Shown here: positions 34,180 to 44,112 of the stretch, in pieces
How the letters are laid out: each line of letters starts with the position of its first letter
Numbering within the stretch: position 1 is the first letter of the stretch
Assembly: GCA_025352795.1 (NCBI GenBank)
Contig: JANXSF010000007.1
Coordinates: forward strand, 1-64,000
Source of the DNA: Acidobacteriota bacterium
Lineage (GTDB): Bacteria; Acidobacteriota; Terriglobia; Bryobacterales; Bryobacteraceae
Direction: 5' to 3'
Length of the DNA: 64,000 nucleotides
Program-made: the position numbers and the translations under genes
The notes under the pieces: model-generated
What the model was told of the DNA's origin: nothing
Databases searched by the model: none
Seen by the model: the letters and a program-made list of their open reading frames with translations, nothing else

Positions 34180-36638
34180 GGGATGTACACAAACTCGTTG
34201 ATGTTAAATAGTGTCTGGCAAAAATCATTTAATCCAAACGTGCTGCCACGAATAAATTCACTGGCTTGATGGATTTCGCCAGCAGTGGGAGGTCGGCTCA
34301 ATGCCAGTCGATACGCTGTCTTCACCTGCTCATCCGTGTTCGGGGTAATGGCCTGCAAGCGCTGCGCAAAGTATTTGGCATTCATTCCAATTGCCGCATT
34401 GTTCATCATGATCAAAGCCTGCGGGGCAATGGTGGAACGATTACGGCGGGAACAGGAAGTCATGCTGTCTGGCTTATCGAATACATCCAACATGGGCAGT
34501 GGTATTGTCCGCTTGCTGAACACGTAAATGCTGCGTCGCCAAGTGGACGGATCGTTATCCGGTTTGCCCGCCCATCCGCGTTTGGATGAAGATTGAAACA
34601 GTGCTGGATCAATGAACGGGTACACCCCTTGCCCACCCATTTTCAAATCCAAAGTACCAGCTACGGCCATAATCTGATCGCGAACCGCTTCGGCTTCCAG
34701 CCGCCGACGAGGCATCCGCCAAAGGCTGCGATTCTCCGGGTCAATCTTACGATTCTCCTCACTATCCATCGCCTCCATACGATAGGCTTCTGAGTTCATC
34801 ATCAGCCGATGCATGGCTTTAATACTCCAACCTTGTCGAGTGAATTCGCCTGCTAACCAATCCAGAAGTTCAGGATGGCTGGGCTTTTCGCCAGTCTTGC
34901 CAAAGTTGCTGGGTGTGCGGACAATTCCTTCTCCGAAATGATTCGCCCAAATGCGATTCACCATCACCCGTGCCGTTAAAGGATTTTCAGTGGAAGCAAC
35001 CCAATCCGCAAATCCACGACGTCGCCAACTGGACTTTGCATCTGCCGGAGGTTCAGGGAAATTCCATTCCCCCTGATACGCTGCGGAAAGGACTCCAGGC
35101 TTCATCACGCTGCCTTTTGATCCCGAGTTGCCGCGATACAGAAAGTGGGAATCCGGTGCCTTTGTGCCCGATTCTTTCACCGCCATCGCCGTCGCCAATT
35201 CTGCCGGACGCCTCTTGTCCATTTCAGCAATTTTCCCTTTCAATTCTTTCTGCTTATTTTGATCTTCAGGAGTCATCGCCGCCGTTAACTGTTCCGGCTC
35301 CACATTGAATGTTTTTTGCACTTGGATCGCGTTTAATTTTTGTCCCTCAGTGCGTTTCTCTTCCGGGGTATCCAAAGCAGACTTCACGTAATCTGGAAGC
35401 TTGGCCACTTGCTGCGCTTTCAACATGTCGCGATACGTTTTTTCCAACTTGCTGAGTTCTGACTTAATCGGCTTCTCTTCTTTGTCAATCGCTTCACTAG
35501 CCGCGTTCCATAAATCCATTTCCCGCTTGGAAACAATGGCTGGCTCCTCCGCCTTCATCGGCCAGAACACTGCCTGCACACGATAATAATCCTTCTGCGC
35601 AATAGGATCGAATTTGTGATTGTGGCAGCGAGCGCATTGAATGGTCATGCCCAAGAACGAATTCACGGTGGTGGCAATTACATCGTCCAGTTCGTCCAAA
35701 CGGGTTTGCTCATCTTTCTTATTATTTTCAGTGCCCAGTCGTAGAAAGCCAGTGGCAATCAATGCATTGTTGTCCCCTGGATGAAATTCATCGCCGGCAA
35801 TTTGCTGCTTGACGAATTCGTCGTAGGGCATGTCCTTATTCAGCGCGCTGATCACCCAGTCACGGTAGCGGAAAGAATTAGTTCGTTCGCGATCATATTC
35901 GTAGCCGCCAGAATCAGAATAACGGGCCAAATCCAGCCAATGGCGTGCCCAACGTTCGCCATACTGCGGCATCGCCAACAGCCTTTCTACCAGCGTCTCC
36001 CACGCTTTTTCTGATTTGTCGTTCACAAATTCTTCTACCTCAACAGGTGTGGGCGGCAGGCCGATCAAATCCAAGTAAGCACGACGAATCAAGATGCGAC
36101 GGTTGGCCTGCGGCATCGGTTTCAATCCTTGCGATTCCATTTTTGCCAGCAGAAACGAATCCACAGGATTTTTCGCCCAGCCACCTGTAAGAGTCTGCGG
36201 CACCGGCGGATGAACTGGTTTCACAAAGGCCCACCAGTTGCGTTCCTCTGCCGTAATCGGACGCTCTTCCATTTTGGCCAGCGCCGCTTTCCCGTCATCG
36301 CCTTTAGTTAAGTCAGGAAGGTTCAACCCTTCATTGATCCACCGTTCCAAAACGGCAATTTCCGCTGACGACAATTTCTTTCCTGGCGGCATGGAAGGAT
36401 TTTCTTTGCCACTGACAAGGTTCATCAAACGACTTTCACTTGCCTTGCCCAAAACGGCACCTGCACCGCGTTCGCCGCCTTTCAGAATACTTTCCTTGGT
36501 GCGCAGGTCGAGGCCAGACATCTTCATTACGGATCCATGACAAGCCAGACAGTTGCTCTTCAATACCGCCGCAGCTTGATCCTGAATTTCTTGCGAAAAC
36601 GCTAAGACCTGTAAAAAGCACAATCCAATGAATCTCAT
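34176..36638 (-). CDS. PSCyt1/PSCyt2/PSD1 multidomain protein
   Basis: This is an exported cytochrome c-like protein of the family typical of Planctomycetes and Acidobacteria. The start is set at the ATG at 36638, giving the signal MRFIGLCFLQVLAFSQ; the longer open frame upstream is unlikely. PSCyt1 has the haem motif CLACH near residue 30. PSCyt2 spans about 160-390 and contains CARCHNHKFDPI. A coiled linker follows, then PSD1 in the last 280 residues (ENPLTARVMVNRIWANHFGEG). It may be involved in electron transfer or complex carbohydrate breakdown; the role is unknown. It is translationally coupled to the DUF1501 gene. Confidence 0.9.
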   Translation of the reverse strand: MRFIGLCFLQVLAFSQEIQDQAAAVLKSNCLACHGSVMKMSGLDLRTKESILKGGERGAGAVLGKASESRLMNLVSGKENPSMPPGKKLSSAEIAVLERWINEGLNLPDLTKGDDGKAALAKMEERPITAEERNWWAFVKPVHPPVPQTLTGGWAKNPVDSFLLAKMESQGLKPMPQANRRILIRRAYLDLIGLPPTPVEVEEFVNDKSEKAWETLVERLLAMPQYGERWARHWLDLARYSDSGGYEYDRERTNSFRYRDWVISALNKDMPYDEFVKQQIAGDEFHPGDNNALIATGFLRLGTENNKKDEQTRLDELDDVIATTVNSFLGMTIQCARCHNHKFDPIAQKDYYRVQAVFWPMKAEEPAIVSKREMDLWNAASEAIDKEEKPIKSELSKLEKTYRDMLKAQQVAKLPDYVKSALDTPEEKRTEGQKLNAIQVQKTFNVEPEQLTAAMTPEDQNKQKELKGKIAEMDKRRPAELATAMAVKESGTKAPDSHFLYRGNSGSKGSVMKPGVLSAAYQGEWNFPEPPADAKSSWRRRGFADWVASTENPLTARVMVNRIWANHFGEGIVRTPSNFGKTGEKPSHPELLDWLAGEFTRQGWSIKAMHRLMMNSEAYRMEAMDSEENRKIDPENRSLWRMPRRRLEAEAVRDQIMAVAGTLDLKMGGQGVYPFIDPALFQSSSKRGWAGKPDNDPSTWRRSIYVFSKRTIPLPMLDVFDKPDSMTSCSRRNRSTIAPQALIMMNNAAIGMNAKYFAQRLQAITPNTDEQVKTAYRLALSRPPTAGEIHQASEFIRGSTFGLNDFCQTLFNINEFVYIP

Positions 36639-36796
36639 TTTGCTTGCCGTCACCTTGCTGTGATTATATCGAATAGCGGATGGCTTAGAGGATTGTGTAA
36701 AGAGCTCAGCCATGCTACTTTGACCCTATATTCATAGCGTGTTCATAGTCGACTGCTACAATCAGGCTCTATTCGCTTTTACAAGGGGAGTTTCAC

Positions 36797-39700
36797 ATGT
36801 CTCAAGCTCAGTCGCTTTTCAAATCAACTTCACAACTATGCCTGGCCATAGTTCTTTCCATTAGTTTTGCCTACGCGCAGTTTGATACCGCTGCTGTTCT
36901 TGGCTCCGTGCGCGACGCTTCCGCCCTCGCTATCGCTGGAAGCTCAGTTATCCTCATCAATACAGAAACCGGCGTTAAACAATCGTCAGTGACCAATGAA
37001 TCAGGCGATTTTCAATTCTTCAATGTCAAAATTGGTCGCTACACAGTGACCGCAGAAGCTAAGGGTTTCAAAAGCGTCAGCGTTTCAGCATTCACTGTTG
37101 CTGTGAATGCCCGTCAACGTGTGGACCTCACTTTGCCTGTCGGCGACGTGAAAGAAGTGATCACCGTCAATGAGGCGGCTTCTTTGCTTGAGACTGATTC
37201 CAGCTCCAAAGGGCAGGTTGTGGGCAATCAGGAAATCGTCAATTTGCCACTAAACGGGCGCAATTATGCCGATCTGGCTCTGCTTGTTCCCGGTGTCCGC
37301 AAATCGGACTTGGCCTATGGCATTCCGCCACGCGACGGTTCGTTCAACGTGAACGGCATGCGTAGCTCGCAAAACAATTTCATTGTAGATGGCGTTGATA
37401 ACAACTCTTACGGCACTTCCAATCAAGGATTCTCTAACCAGGTGGTGCAGGTGTCGCCCGATGCTGTTCAGGAATTCAAAGTGGAAACCAGCAGTTATAG
37501 TGCCGAGTTCGGCCGCGCAGGAGGGGCCATTCTCAACGTCAGCATCCGCAGCGGTACCAATACAATTCACGGTGCGGCTTATGAGTTTTTACGCAACACA
37601 GAATTAAACGCCACGGGATATTTCAAACCATTGCTCAATCAGAAACCGGTCTTAATTCAGAACCAGTATGGTGGAGCATTTGGTGGCCCTATTAAGAAGG
37701 ACAAAGCTTTTTTCTTCGCCGATTACGAAGGCTTTCGTCGTGTGGAAAAGGCTCCACAGTTTGCATCTATCCCGACTCTGGATCAACGCAACGGCATTTT
37801 CAAAGGTCCCATACAAAATCCATTCACCGGGGAAGTTTTCAATAACGGCATAGTCCCTGCGGGTCAAATCACCAAGTTCGGGAAAGATATTCTAGGCGAT
37901 CTTCCAGCTCCCAACCTCCCTGGGGTCGGCAATAACTTACAAACTTTACCGAAGCAGCCAACCGATGTGGATAAGGGCGACGTTCGTTATGACCAATACT
38001 TTACTTCCAAGCTGACGGCCTTTGTCCGTTACTCGCATCGCTTGTCGAACATCATTGTTCCAGCTTCCATTCCGGGCCCTTCCGGCGGTAACAGCAATGG
38101 GAACATCCGCGTAATGAATTACCAGGTTGCTGGTGGAACTACTTACAACTTGACGCCCCGCTCCGTTATAGAATTCCGCATTGGTGTGGGCAAGTCTGAG
38201 GGTGGAAAGACCCCCTGGTTCGTAGGAACTACAAGTTTAGGCGAACGGTTTAGTCTCCCCAACGCGCCGCGCGACCCCCGCTTCACTGGCGGCGTCAATT
38301 CGCAGGGCATCAACGGATTTACCACGATGGGTGTGCAGACGTCCAATCCACAATTCCAAAATCCGTTGGTGATTAATCCCAAGGTGAATTATTCGTTGTT
38401 ACTAGGAAAGCACAGCATCAAGGCTGGTTATGAATATCAGGCCATCAATACTCAGATCGACGATTTCAATCCGAAGTATGGTGCCGATACATACGCCGGT
38501 CGCTTCAGCAAGGTTGCCGGTACCGCCAATGACAACGAACAGTTTGTTGCTGATTTTCTGTTCGGTGCGCGGAGTAACTACACACTGAACAACGCCGTAA
38601 TCGTGAACTACCGCCAGCGGATGCAATTCTTCTATCTGGCCGATGACTGGAAAGTGAGTCGCAAACTGACCATCAACGCCGGGCTCCGCTACGAATATGC
38701 CACCCCACAATACTTGGATAACAATCTAATTTCCAGCTTCGACCCTGGGACTAATACGCTGATCGCAGCCAAAGCGGGCAGTACTTATGAACGTTCCCTG
38801 ATCCATCCCGATAAGAATAATTTTGCTCCGCGACTGGGCATTGCCTATACGGTTTCTCCGAAGACAGTTATCCGTTCGGCATACGGTGTGAGTTACATTC
38901 ACTTCAATCGCATGGGTGGAGAGAACTTACTGGCTTACAATTTACCGAACATCGTCAACCCAACAATTGACCAGGCACCACTCACCGCGGGGTCCGCTGG
39001 CGTGCCACTGTGCACCAACAATACACAGGCTCCAGGTACTTGTTTCCGAACCACACTGCAAGGATATCCAGACAACTTTCTGAATGTCGCCAATGTGAAG
39101 CTGACTAATGTGCGCACTAACTACATCCCCGCCGATTACAAAACAAGTTACGTGCAGAACTGGCATTTCACCATTCAACGGGAGTTAGTCAAAGACTTGC
39201 TGTTAGATGTTGCTTACGTCGGTGCCCGTGGCAATGGGCTGATGATTCTTGCCGATTACAACCAGGCAGTCCCCAACACCAATACTACTAACTTGAGCCT
39301 TCAATCTCGCCGACCCAATCAGAGTTTCGGGCTGATCCAAATCGCTTTCGGCGGAGGCTTTCTTACCTATCATGGCGTTCAGGCCAAAGTGGAAAAGCGC
39401 TTCAATAAGGGCTTCTACCTGCTCAATTCCTTCACGTACTCAAAGTCGTTGGATAACGCCAGCGGTCATTTAGAAGCGAACAACGGCGATAATTCCCGCG
39501 CCAACTATCGCGACCTTCGTAATGATAAAGGTGTCACCGGTTATGATCAGCCGTTCAACAACACCACGACGTTCCTTTACGATCTGCCCTTTGGCAAAGG
39601 TAAAAGCTTCGGTGCTGGTTGGAATAAACCTACCGATCTGCTGCTTGGCGGCTGGCGTTTTTCCGGCATCAACACTATGAATTCAGGTAGCCCAGTGAAC

Positions 39701-40111
39701 CTTACTTACAGCCCCTCCTCTGATTTCTCTGTAAGTGGTTCCCCAAACTATCGCCCCAATTTAATTGGTAATCCGGTACTGGATGCCAGTGCTCGCACCT
39801 CGCAACCAAGCTACGTTCAGTACTTGAATAAAGACACCGTTGTTATTCCCACAGACCGGTCCACGCCCTTTGGAAATGCCGGGCGCAACGTAGTTCGCGG
39901 TTTCGGCCTGTATCAGATTGATATGGGATTACACAAAGACTTCGCGCTTACTGAACGCTTTAAGATGTCTTTCCGTACCGAAGCGTTCAACGTTTTCAAT
40001 CGTACGAACTTCGCCGCGCCCAACGGGAATCGATCTGCAGGAAGCTTTGGACAAATCAGCAGTACTTACCCGGCACGGCAATTGCAGTTTGGTCTGAAGT
40101 TATTGTTCTAA
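36797..40111 (+). CDS. TonB-dependent receptor, Oar-like (first copy)
   Basis: This is a 1104-residue outer-membrane protein. A signal peptide of about 28 residues is followed by a carboxypeptidase-regulatory-like domain (about 30-115, AVLGSVRDASALAIAGSSV). Then come the TonB plug (about 120-230, LPLNGRNYADLALLVPGV and DGVDNNSYG) and a long beta-barrel ending in LQFGLKLLF, the terminal aromatic insertion signal. AGGGGAG precedes the ATG. Very large receptors of this kind are expanded in Bryobacter/Solibacter-type acidobacteria and may take up polymers. The ligand is unknown. It is divergent from the PSD1 gene. Confidence 0.93.
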   Translation: MSQAQSLFKSTSQLCLAIVLSISFAYAQFDTAAVLGSVRDASALAIAGSSVILINTETGVKQSSVTNESGDFQFFNVKIGRYTVTAEAKGFKSVSVSAFTVAVNARQRVDLTLPVGDVKEVITVNEAASLLETDSSSKGQVVGNQEIVNLPLNGRNYADLALLVPGVRKSDLAYGIPPRDGSFNVNGMRSSQNNFIVDGVDNNSYGTSNQGFSNQVVQVSPDAVQEFKVETSSYSAEFGRAGGAILNVSIRSGTNTIHGAAYEFLRNTELNATGYFKPLLNQKPVLIQNQYGGAFGGPIKKDKAFFFADYEGFRRVEKAPQFASIPTLDQRNGIFKGPIQNPFTGEVFNNGIVPAGQITKFGKDILGDLPAPNLPGVGNNLQTLPKQPTDVDKGDVRYDQYFTSKLTAFVRYSHRLSNIIVPASIPGPSGGNSNGNIRVMNYQVAGGTTYNLTPRSVIEFRIGVGKSEGGKTPWFVGTTSLGERFSLPNAPRDPRFTGGVNSQGINGFTTMGVQTSNPQFQNPLVINPKVNYSLLLGKHSIKAGYEYQAINTQIDDFNPKYGADTYAGRFSKVAGTANDNEQFVADFLFGARSNYTLNNAVIVNYRQRMQFFYLADDWKVSRKLTINAGLRYEYATPQYLDNNLISSFDPGTNTLIAAKAGSTYERSLIHPDKNNFAPRLGIAYTVSPKTVIRSAYGVSYIHFNRMGGENLLAYNLPNIVNPTIDQAPLTAGSAGVPLCTNNTQAPGTCFRTTLQGYPDNFLNVANVKLTNVRTNYIPADYKTSYVQNWHFTIQRELVKDLLLDVAYVGARGNGLMILADYNQAVPNTNTTNLSLQSRRPNQSFGLIQIAFGGGFLTYHGVQAKVEKRFNKGFYLLNSFTYSKSLDNASGHLEANNGDNSRANYRDLRNDKGVTGYDQPFNNTTTFLYDLPFGKGKSFGAGWNKPTDLLLGGWRFSGINTMNSGSPVNLTYSPSSDFSVSGSPNYRPNLIGNPVLDASARTSQPSYVQYLNKDTVVIPTDRSTPFGNAGRNVVRGFGLYQIDMGLHKDFALTERFKMSFRTEAFNVFNRTNFAAPNGNRSAGSFGQISSTYPARQLQFGLKLLF

Positions 40112-40173
40112 TGATATAAGTGGTATAGGCCCTCCAACGCACCAAGAGCCCTGTCCCACTTACTGATAACTTA

Positions 40174-42849
40174 CTAGCGCAACGCAGCTTCAATCGCTTC
40201 CAGTTCCTTACCAGCTTCAGCGTACTTGCCTTGCGATACCAAGTCGCGATATCGCTTCATATGGCTTCGCGCAGATTCCATTTTGTCAGAATAAATCGGC
40301 ACCGCTGACATAACCGGAACAGTTCCATCTTTCGATGGTGTGAGCGGCACAGGGGCACGAGTTCCCGCAATTTCCGCCAGCCCTTCCTCGTAACTATTGG
40401 AATAGATCAAGCGATTGCCGACAGCCATCACCACTTTTTTCAATTGCGGCATTTTTGCTTGCGATGCCTGCAGGTAGAGCGGTTGAATGTAAAGGAAGGT
40501 GCCATCAATGGGAAGCACCTGCATGTTGCCATTCACCACCTGCGAACCTTGCTGATTCCACAACGTCAAATCTTTAGAGATTTGTTGATCTTGGTTCAAC
40601 CGTGCCTCAATTTGCATTGGACCGTAGAAAAATTCCTGCTTAGGAAGTTCTATAAAAACCAACTCTCCCAGTTTCCCCTTGTCGCAACGGCCCACCATCA
40701 TCCCCTGTAAATTGTCTTTGCCACGCGGTGTGAACAGCATGGTCAACAGGAACTCTGGTTCGGTTTCACCTGGCAGTGTGGCAATTTGATAGGACGGTGC
40801 CACGTGAACTGCCTTGCCTGCCGCCGTTCGCGTCTCACGAGCCGTGTCCCAAACATCTGCTTTGTTGTAGAACGAATCAGGGTCAGACATGTGAAAGGTT
40901 TGGAAAATTTGCGACTGCACTGCAAACATGGTTTCCGGGTAACGGGCATGGTCACGCAGGCCTGCAGGCATGGCCGATGCAGGCAGAAACAAACCTGGAA
41001 ATAAATGTTGATAGGCCGTAATAATGGGATCAGCTTCATCAAAAATGTAGAGCCGCGTTTCCCCGGTGTAGGCGTCAACGGTAGCTTTTACAGAGTTGCG
41101 AATGTAGTTGAATCGACCAAGCTGATCACTATAAGACCTTTGCGAATACGGGTGCGTCTCCGCAGTGGTGTACCCATCAATCATCCAAATTAGTTTGCCG
41201 CTGTCTTCAATCACCAGATACGGATCTTCATCCCAGGCCAGGAAATCAGCAATATCGGAAACTCGTTCGCGGATGCGACGATGAATCATCATCCGGCTTC
41301 CATCCTGAAGGTATCCAGTTAGTAGAATGTTGAAATCGCCATAGTAAACCGCCGCAGTTAGTCGCAGCCACCAATTGTCGATGGCGAAGCCGCCCTTGCC
41401 TTCATACTGGCTATGCACATTTTCTGACCCCGACGGGTAATTGAATTCAGGCAGCTTGGTATGAACGAAAACTGGTTCCCGTGCAGTTTCTCCGAAATAT
41501 ATTTCAGGGCGTGTCAGCTTCAAATCGGGAATGGTTACCTTGGGCGGGGCATCCTGAATGAACAGGTTTGGCAGGCCATCGGAGGTCAGCCGGTTGGCGT
41601 CTGCCGCAACCAAACCATAGCCGTGCGTATAGATAAAGTGAGTGTTTGGCCAGCTTTTTTGCGCGTCGCCCAGTTGATCCATATCCAATTCCCTGGCACT
41701 CAACAAAATTTGGCGCATGTGACCTTGCAAGGAATAGCGGTCCACATCTGTATCCTGAAAGCCATAGGGTCGCAACGGTTGAATTTGCGAAACCGTATCG
41801 TGAAATGCCCGCCAATCCCAAATGCGAACCGTGGAAAGCAGTGTCTTGTTCTTGGTTAGATCAATGTTGGCTTCTGGCTTTGCGTCGTATTTTATAGTCT
41901 TGTGCCGTTCGCTTAAACCGTAAGCAGCGCGGGTCGCCTCTAAATGCTTGGCCACATATGGTTTTTGTAGCGAAATCTCGTTCGGCTTCACATACAAGGA
42001 ATTGACGATGCGCGGAACAATTGCTTCCAGCGGCCATACCAAAACTAAAATTCCGGCCACTTTGTATTTGCCTAATGCGCACCCTACGGCGATGATTAAA
42101 AATGACGCAATGCTCACCCATATCAAAGGCAGTTGCACATTCTCCGCCACGTAATCCACGCCGGTTAAAAAGGAGTGGTCTTCATACAATAATGAAAAGC
42201 GGTCCAGGTAAGATTTTCCGGCTAGTCCAACAAAGAAAATGGCAGCGGTCACTCGCAGAAATTTAGAGTGCGACCAAGCCTCAAACAGGGCAGGGGAGAT
42301 GGTAAATCCGTTCCCTTCGCCATTGCTGCCGAATTGTTGAGGCAGGGACCAGATGGTTTTTGACACAGCAAATACTAAAGCAGAAACGAATGCCAAAACC
42401 AGTAGGTAATTAAGGAGGGCAGCGTAGAAAGGGTATTCGAATAGGTAATAGCTTAAAGAGAATCCAAACGCCGGGTCATGCCACTTCGTTTGGGCTACGC
42501 CTTGTCCTGCTACAAAAAGCTGAACAAGCTTTGGCTGAATGGTGGCTCGGGCAATAAATCCACTAATAGCCAGCAACAATAAAGTGGTGAACTGCGCGTA
42601 TTCTTTGTGTTGACCCAATCCAGTATTAACAGATTTCAAAGCGCGCGCATGAACTGTAAACAAGACTAAAAATGCAATCAGCGCAGCGATCACATAAGGA
42701 AGCGGATCGTAGTACCACATGCGCAACCACGTATCCAGTTGGCCAATTTCACCCCACCAGTGGTACTCAATAATCCAACCGGCAATCGTTCGGGAAAAGA
42801 AAAACAACAGGAACAATAACAACAGAACAATGGGGCCTCTGCGTGGCAT
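40174..42849 (-). CDS. UPF0182 membrane protein
   Basis: This is an 891-residue inner-membrane protein of a widespread but uncharacterised family. I set the start at the ATG at 42849, with GGAG seven bases upstream, giving MPRRGPIVLLLLFLLFFF. About seven transmembrane segments fill the first third (to about residue 300). A large extracytoplasmic part follows, with IRNSVKATVDAYTGETRLY and YPETMFAVQSQIFQTFHM, both typical of UPF0182. It is divergent from a small membrane protein gene 94 bases away. Confidence 0.92.
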   Translation of the reverse strand: MPRRGPIVLLLLFLLFFFSRTIAGWIIEYHWWGEIGQLDTWLRMWYYDPLPYVIAALIAFLVLFTVHARALKSVNTGLGQHKEYAQFTTLLLLAISGFIARATIQPKLVQLFVAGQGVAQTKWHDPAFGFSLSYYLFEYPFYAALLNYLLVLAFVSALVFAVSKTIWSLPQQFGSNGEGNGFTISPALFEAWSHSKFLRVTAAIFFVGLAGKSYLDRFSLLYEDHSFLTGVDYVAENVQLPLIWVSIASFLIIAVGCALGKYKVAGILVLVWPLEAIVPRIVNSLYVKPNEISLQKPYVAKHLEATRAAYGLSERHKTIKYDAKPEANIDLTKNKTLLSTVRIWDWRAFHDTVSQIQPLRPYGFQDTDVDRYSLQGHMRQILLSARELDMDQLGDAQKSWPNTHFIYTHGYGLVAADANRLTSDGLPNLFIQDAPPKVTIPDLKLTRPEIYFGETAREPVFVHTKLPEFNYPSGSENVHSQYEGKGGFAIDNWWLRLTAAVYYGDFNILLTGYLQDGSRMMIHRRIRERVSDIADFLAWDEDPYLVIEDSGKLIWMIDGYTTAETHPYSQRSYSDQLGRFNYIRNSVKATVDAYTGETRLYIFDEADPIITAYQHLFPGLFLPASAMPAGLRDHARYPETMFAVQSQIFQTFHMSDPDSFYNKADVWDTARETRTAAGKAVHVAPSYQIATLPGETEPEFLLTMLFTPRGKDNLQGMMVGRCDKGKLGELVFIELPKQEFFYGPMQIEARLNQDQQISKDLTLWNQQGSQVVNGNMQVLPIDGTFLYIQPLYLQASQAKMPQLKKVVMAVGNRLIYSNSYEEGLAEIAGTRAPVPLTPSKDGTVPVMSAVPIYSDKMESARSHMKRYRDLVSQGKYAEAGKELEAIEAALR

Positions 42850-42943
42850 GGATAAACTCCTGGAACCTAGTGTAGCGCCCGGACTCAAGCAACTTGCGAA
42901 AAAAATCTGTCAATTCCAACTGTTGCCATCATCTAGTCTTTAC

Positions 42944-43390
42944 GTGGCTCTTATAAAATTTCTGATGCTTGCCAACGCTTTTGCGACCTTTTACATGACA
43001 GGGCTCATCTGGTTTGTCCAAATCGTCCACTATCCGTTATTTGAAAAAGTGGGTGCACCGGGCTGGGGAACCTATCATCAGATGCACACAGAACGAACTG
43101 GTCTGGCTGTTGGCCCGATGATGCTGATAGAAATGGCATCAGCCATTTGTCTGTTTTGGTACAGGCCCGCCGGAATCCCCTTGAGCGAATGGGTGGCAGG
43201 CTTTGCCGTCCTCATTGTTATTTGGCTATCCACGCTGTTGCTGCAGATCCCCGCCCATGAACTGTTGAGCAAAACGCATGCCGTGGATACGATAGATAGT
43301 CTGGTAACCACCAATTGGCTTCGCACAATAGGATGGACGTTTCGTTCGGGCTTGTTGCTCAAATGGTTTTGGCACAGTTGGCTTGACTGA
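42944..43390 (+). CDS. Small four-helix membrane protein
   Basis: This 148-residue membrane protein has FYMTGLIWFVQIVHYPLF near its start, a WGTYHQMHTERTG loop, and further helices such as FAVLIVIWLSTLLLQIPAHEL. The pattern resembles uncharacterised DUF1772-like integral proteins, from memory. The start is uncertain: the GTG at 42944 fits the usual N-terminal length, while the ATG at 42965 is the alternative. Neither has a clear Shine-Dalgarno. It lies between UPF0182 and the peroxiredoxin-like gene. Confidence 0.65.
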   Translation: MALIKFLMLANAFATFYMTGLIWFVQIVHYPLFEKVGAPGWGTYHQMHTERTGLAVGPMMLIEMASAICLFWYRPAGIPLSEWVAGFAVLIVIWLSTLLLQIPAHELLSKTHAVDTIDSLVTTNWLRTIGWTFRSGLLLKWFWHSWLD

Positions 43391-43476
43391 AATATTTTGA
43401 GCCCGACCCACGCATTTCGGAATCCGATTTTCTAATGGGGTGAGATTGTTTTCCCAACCTGGAGTACTGGTCCTTT

Positions 43477-44046
43477 ATGTTTAATGTTTTCAGGCGCAAA
43501 AAACGGCTATCTCCAGAAACTGATCCATCCACCGTGGCAAAGTTGTTGAGCGAAAAGCTCACCAAATCCGGTACTGATCTGGCTACTCTATCCAAAATCA
43601 AGCCCGTCCTGGTCGTATTCTTACGCCATGCTGGCTGCACTTTTTGTCATGAGGCAGTGGCCGACATTTCCAAAGTTCGCCAAGCCATTGAAGCGTCAGG
43701 CACCAGCATTGTGATTGTTCATTTTGGAAATGAAGTGGCGGCTACAAAATTGCTTGCACAGCATGGGCTTCAAAACATTGAAACCATCTACGATTCCAAC
43801 CAACTGCTTTACGAAGCCTTTGGGTTAAAGCGTGGCACTCTGGGCCAAGTGGCCAGTCCCAAAGTCATTTGGAGAGGGCTCCGTGCCGGGTTATTTGACG
43901 GCCACGGGATTGGCCGTAAACAGGGCGATATTCTGCAACTCCCGGGAGTTTTTCTATTGGACGATTGCCAGGTTGTGAACAGCTTTCGTCACAAGACTGC
44001 CGCCGATAGACCAAACTACGTTGCGGTATCCTGCCGCCTGAATTGA
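43477..44046 (+). CDS. Peroxiredoxin-like (AhpC/TSA, SelL-related) protein
   Basis: This is a 189-residue thioredoxin-fold protein. The redox CxxC is CTFC near residue 55 in FLRHAGCTFCHEAVADI. The pattern of the strand before it (VLVVFLRHAGC) and LPGVFLLDDCQVV near residue 155 place it with the PRXL2/SelL-type peroxiredoxin-like family. It probably reduces peroxides or disulfides in the cytosol (no signal peptide). A GGAG lies in the leader. It stands alone, upstream of the phosphofructokinase gene. Confidence 0.8.
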   Translation: MFNVFRRKKRLSPETDPSTVAKLLSEKLTKSGTDLATLSKIKPVLVVFLRHAGCTFCHEAVADISKVRQAIEASGTSIVIVHFGNEVAATKLLAQHGLQNIETIYDSNQLLYEAFGLKRGTLGQVASPKVIWRGLRAGLFDGHGIGRKQGDILQLPGVFLLDDCQVVNSFRHKTAADRPNYVAVSCRLN

Positions 44047-44074
44047 CCTTGCTTTTTCCTGCCATTCAACACGG

Positions 44075-44080
44075 TATACT
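44075..44080 (+). promoter_or_regulatory. Candidate -10 box of the phosphofructokinase operon
   Basis: TATACT at 44075-44080 fits a sigma-70 -10 box 33 bases before the ATG. A good -35 at the right distance is not obvious, so this is only a candidate. Confidence 0.3.
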
Positions 44081-44112
44081 AGGGGTATAAATCCCCAAAA
44101 CATAGGAATTTC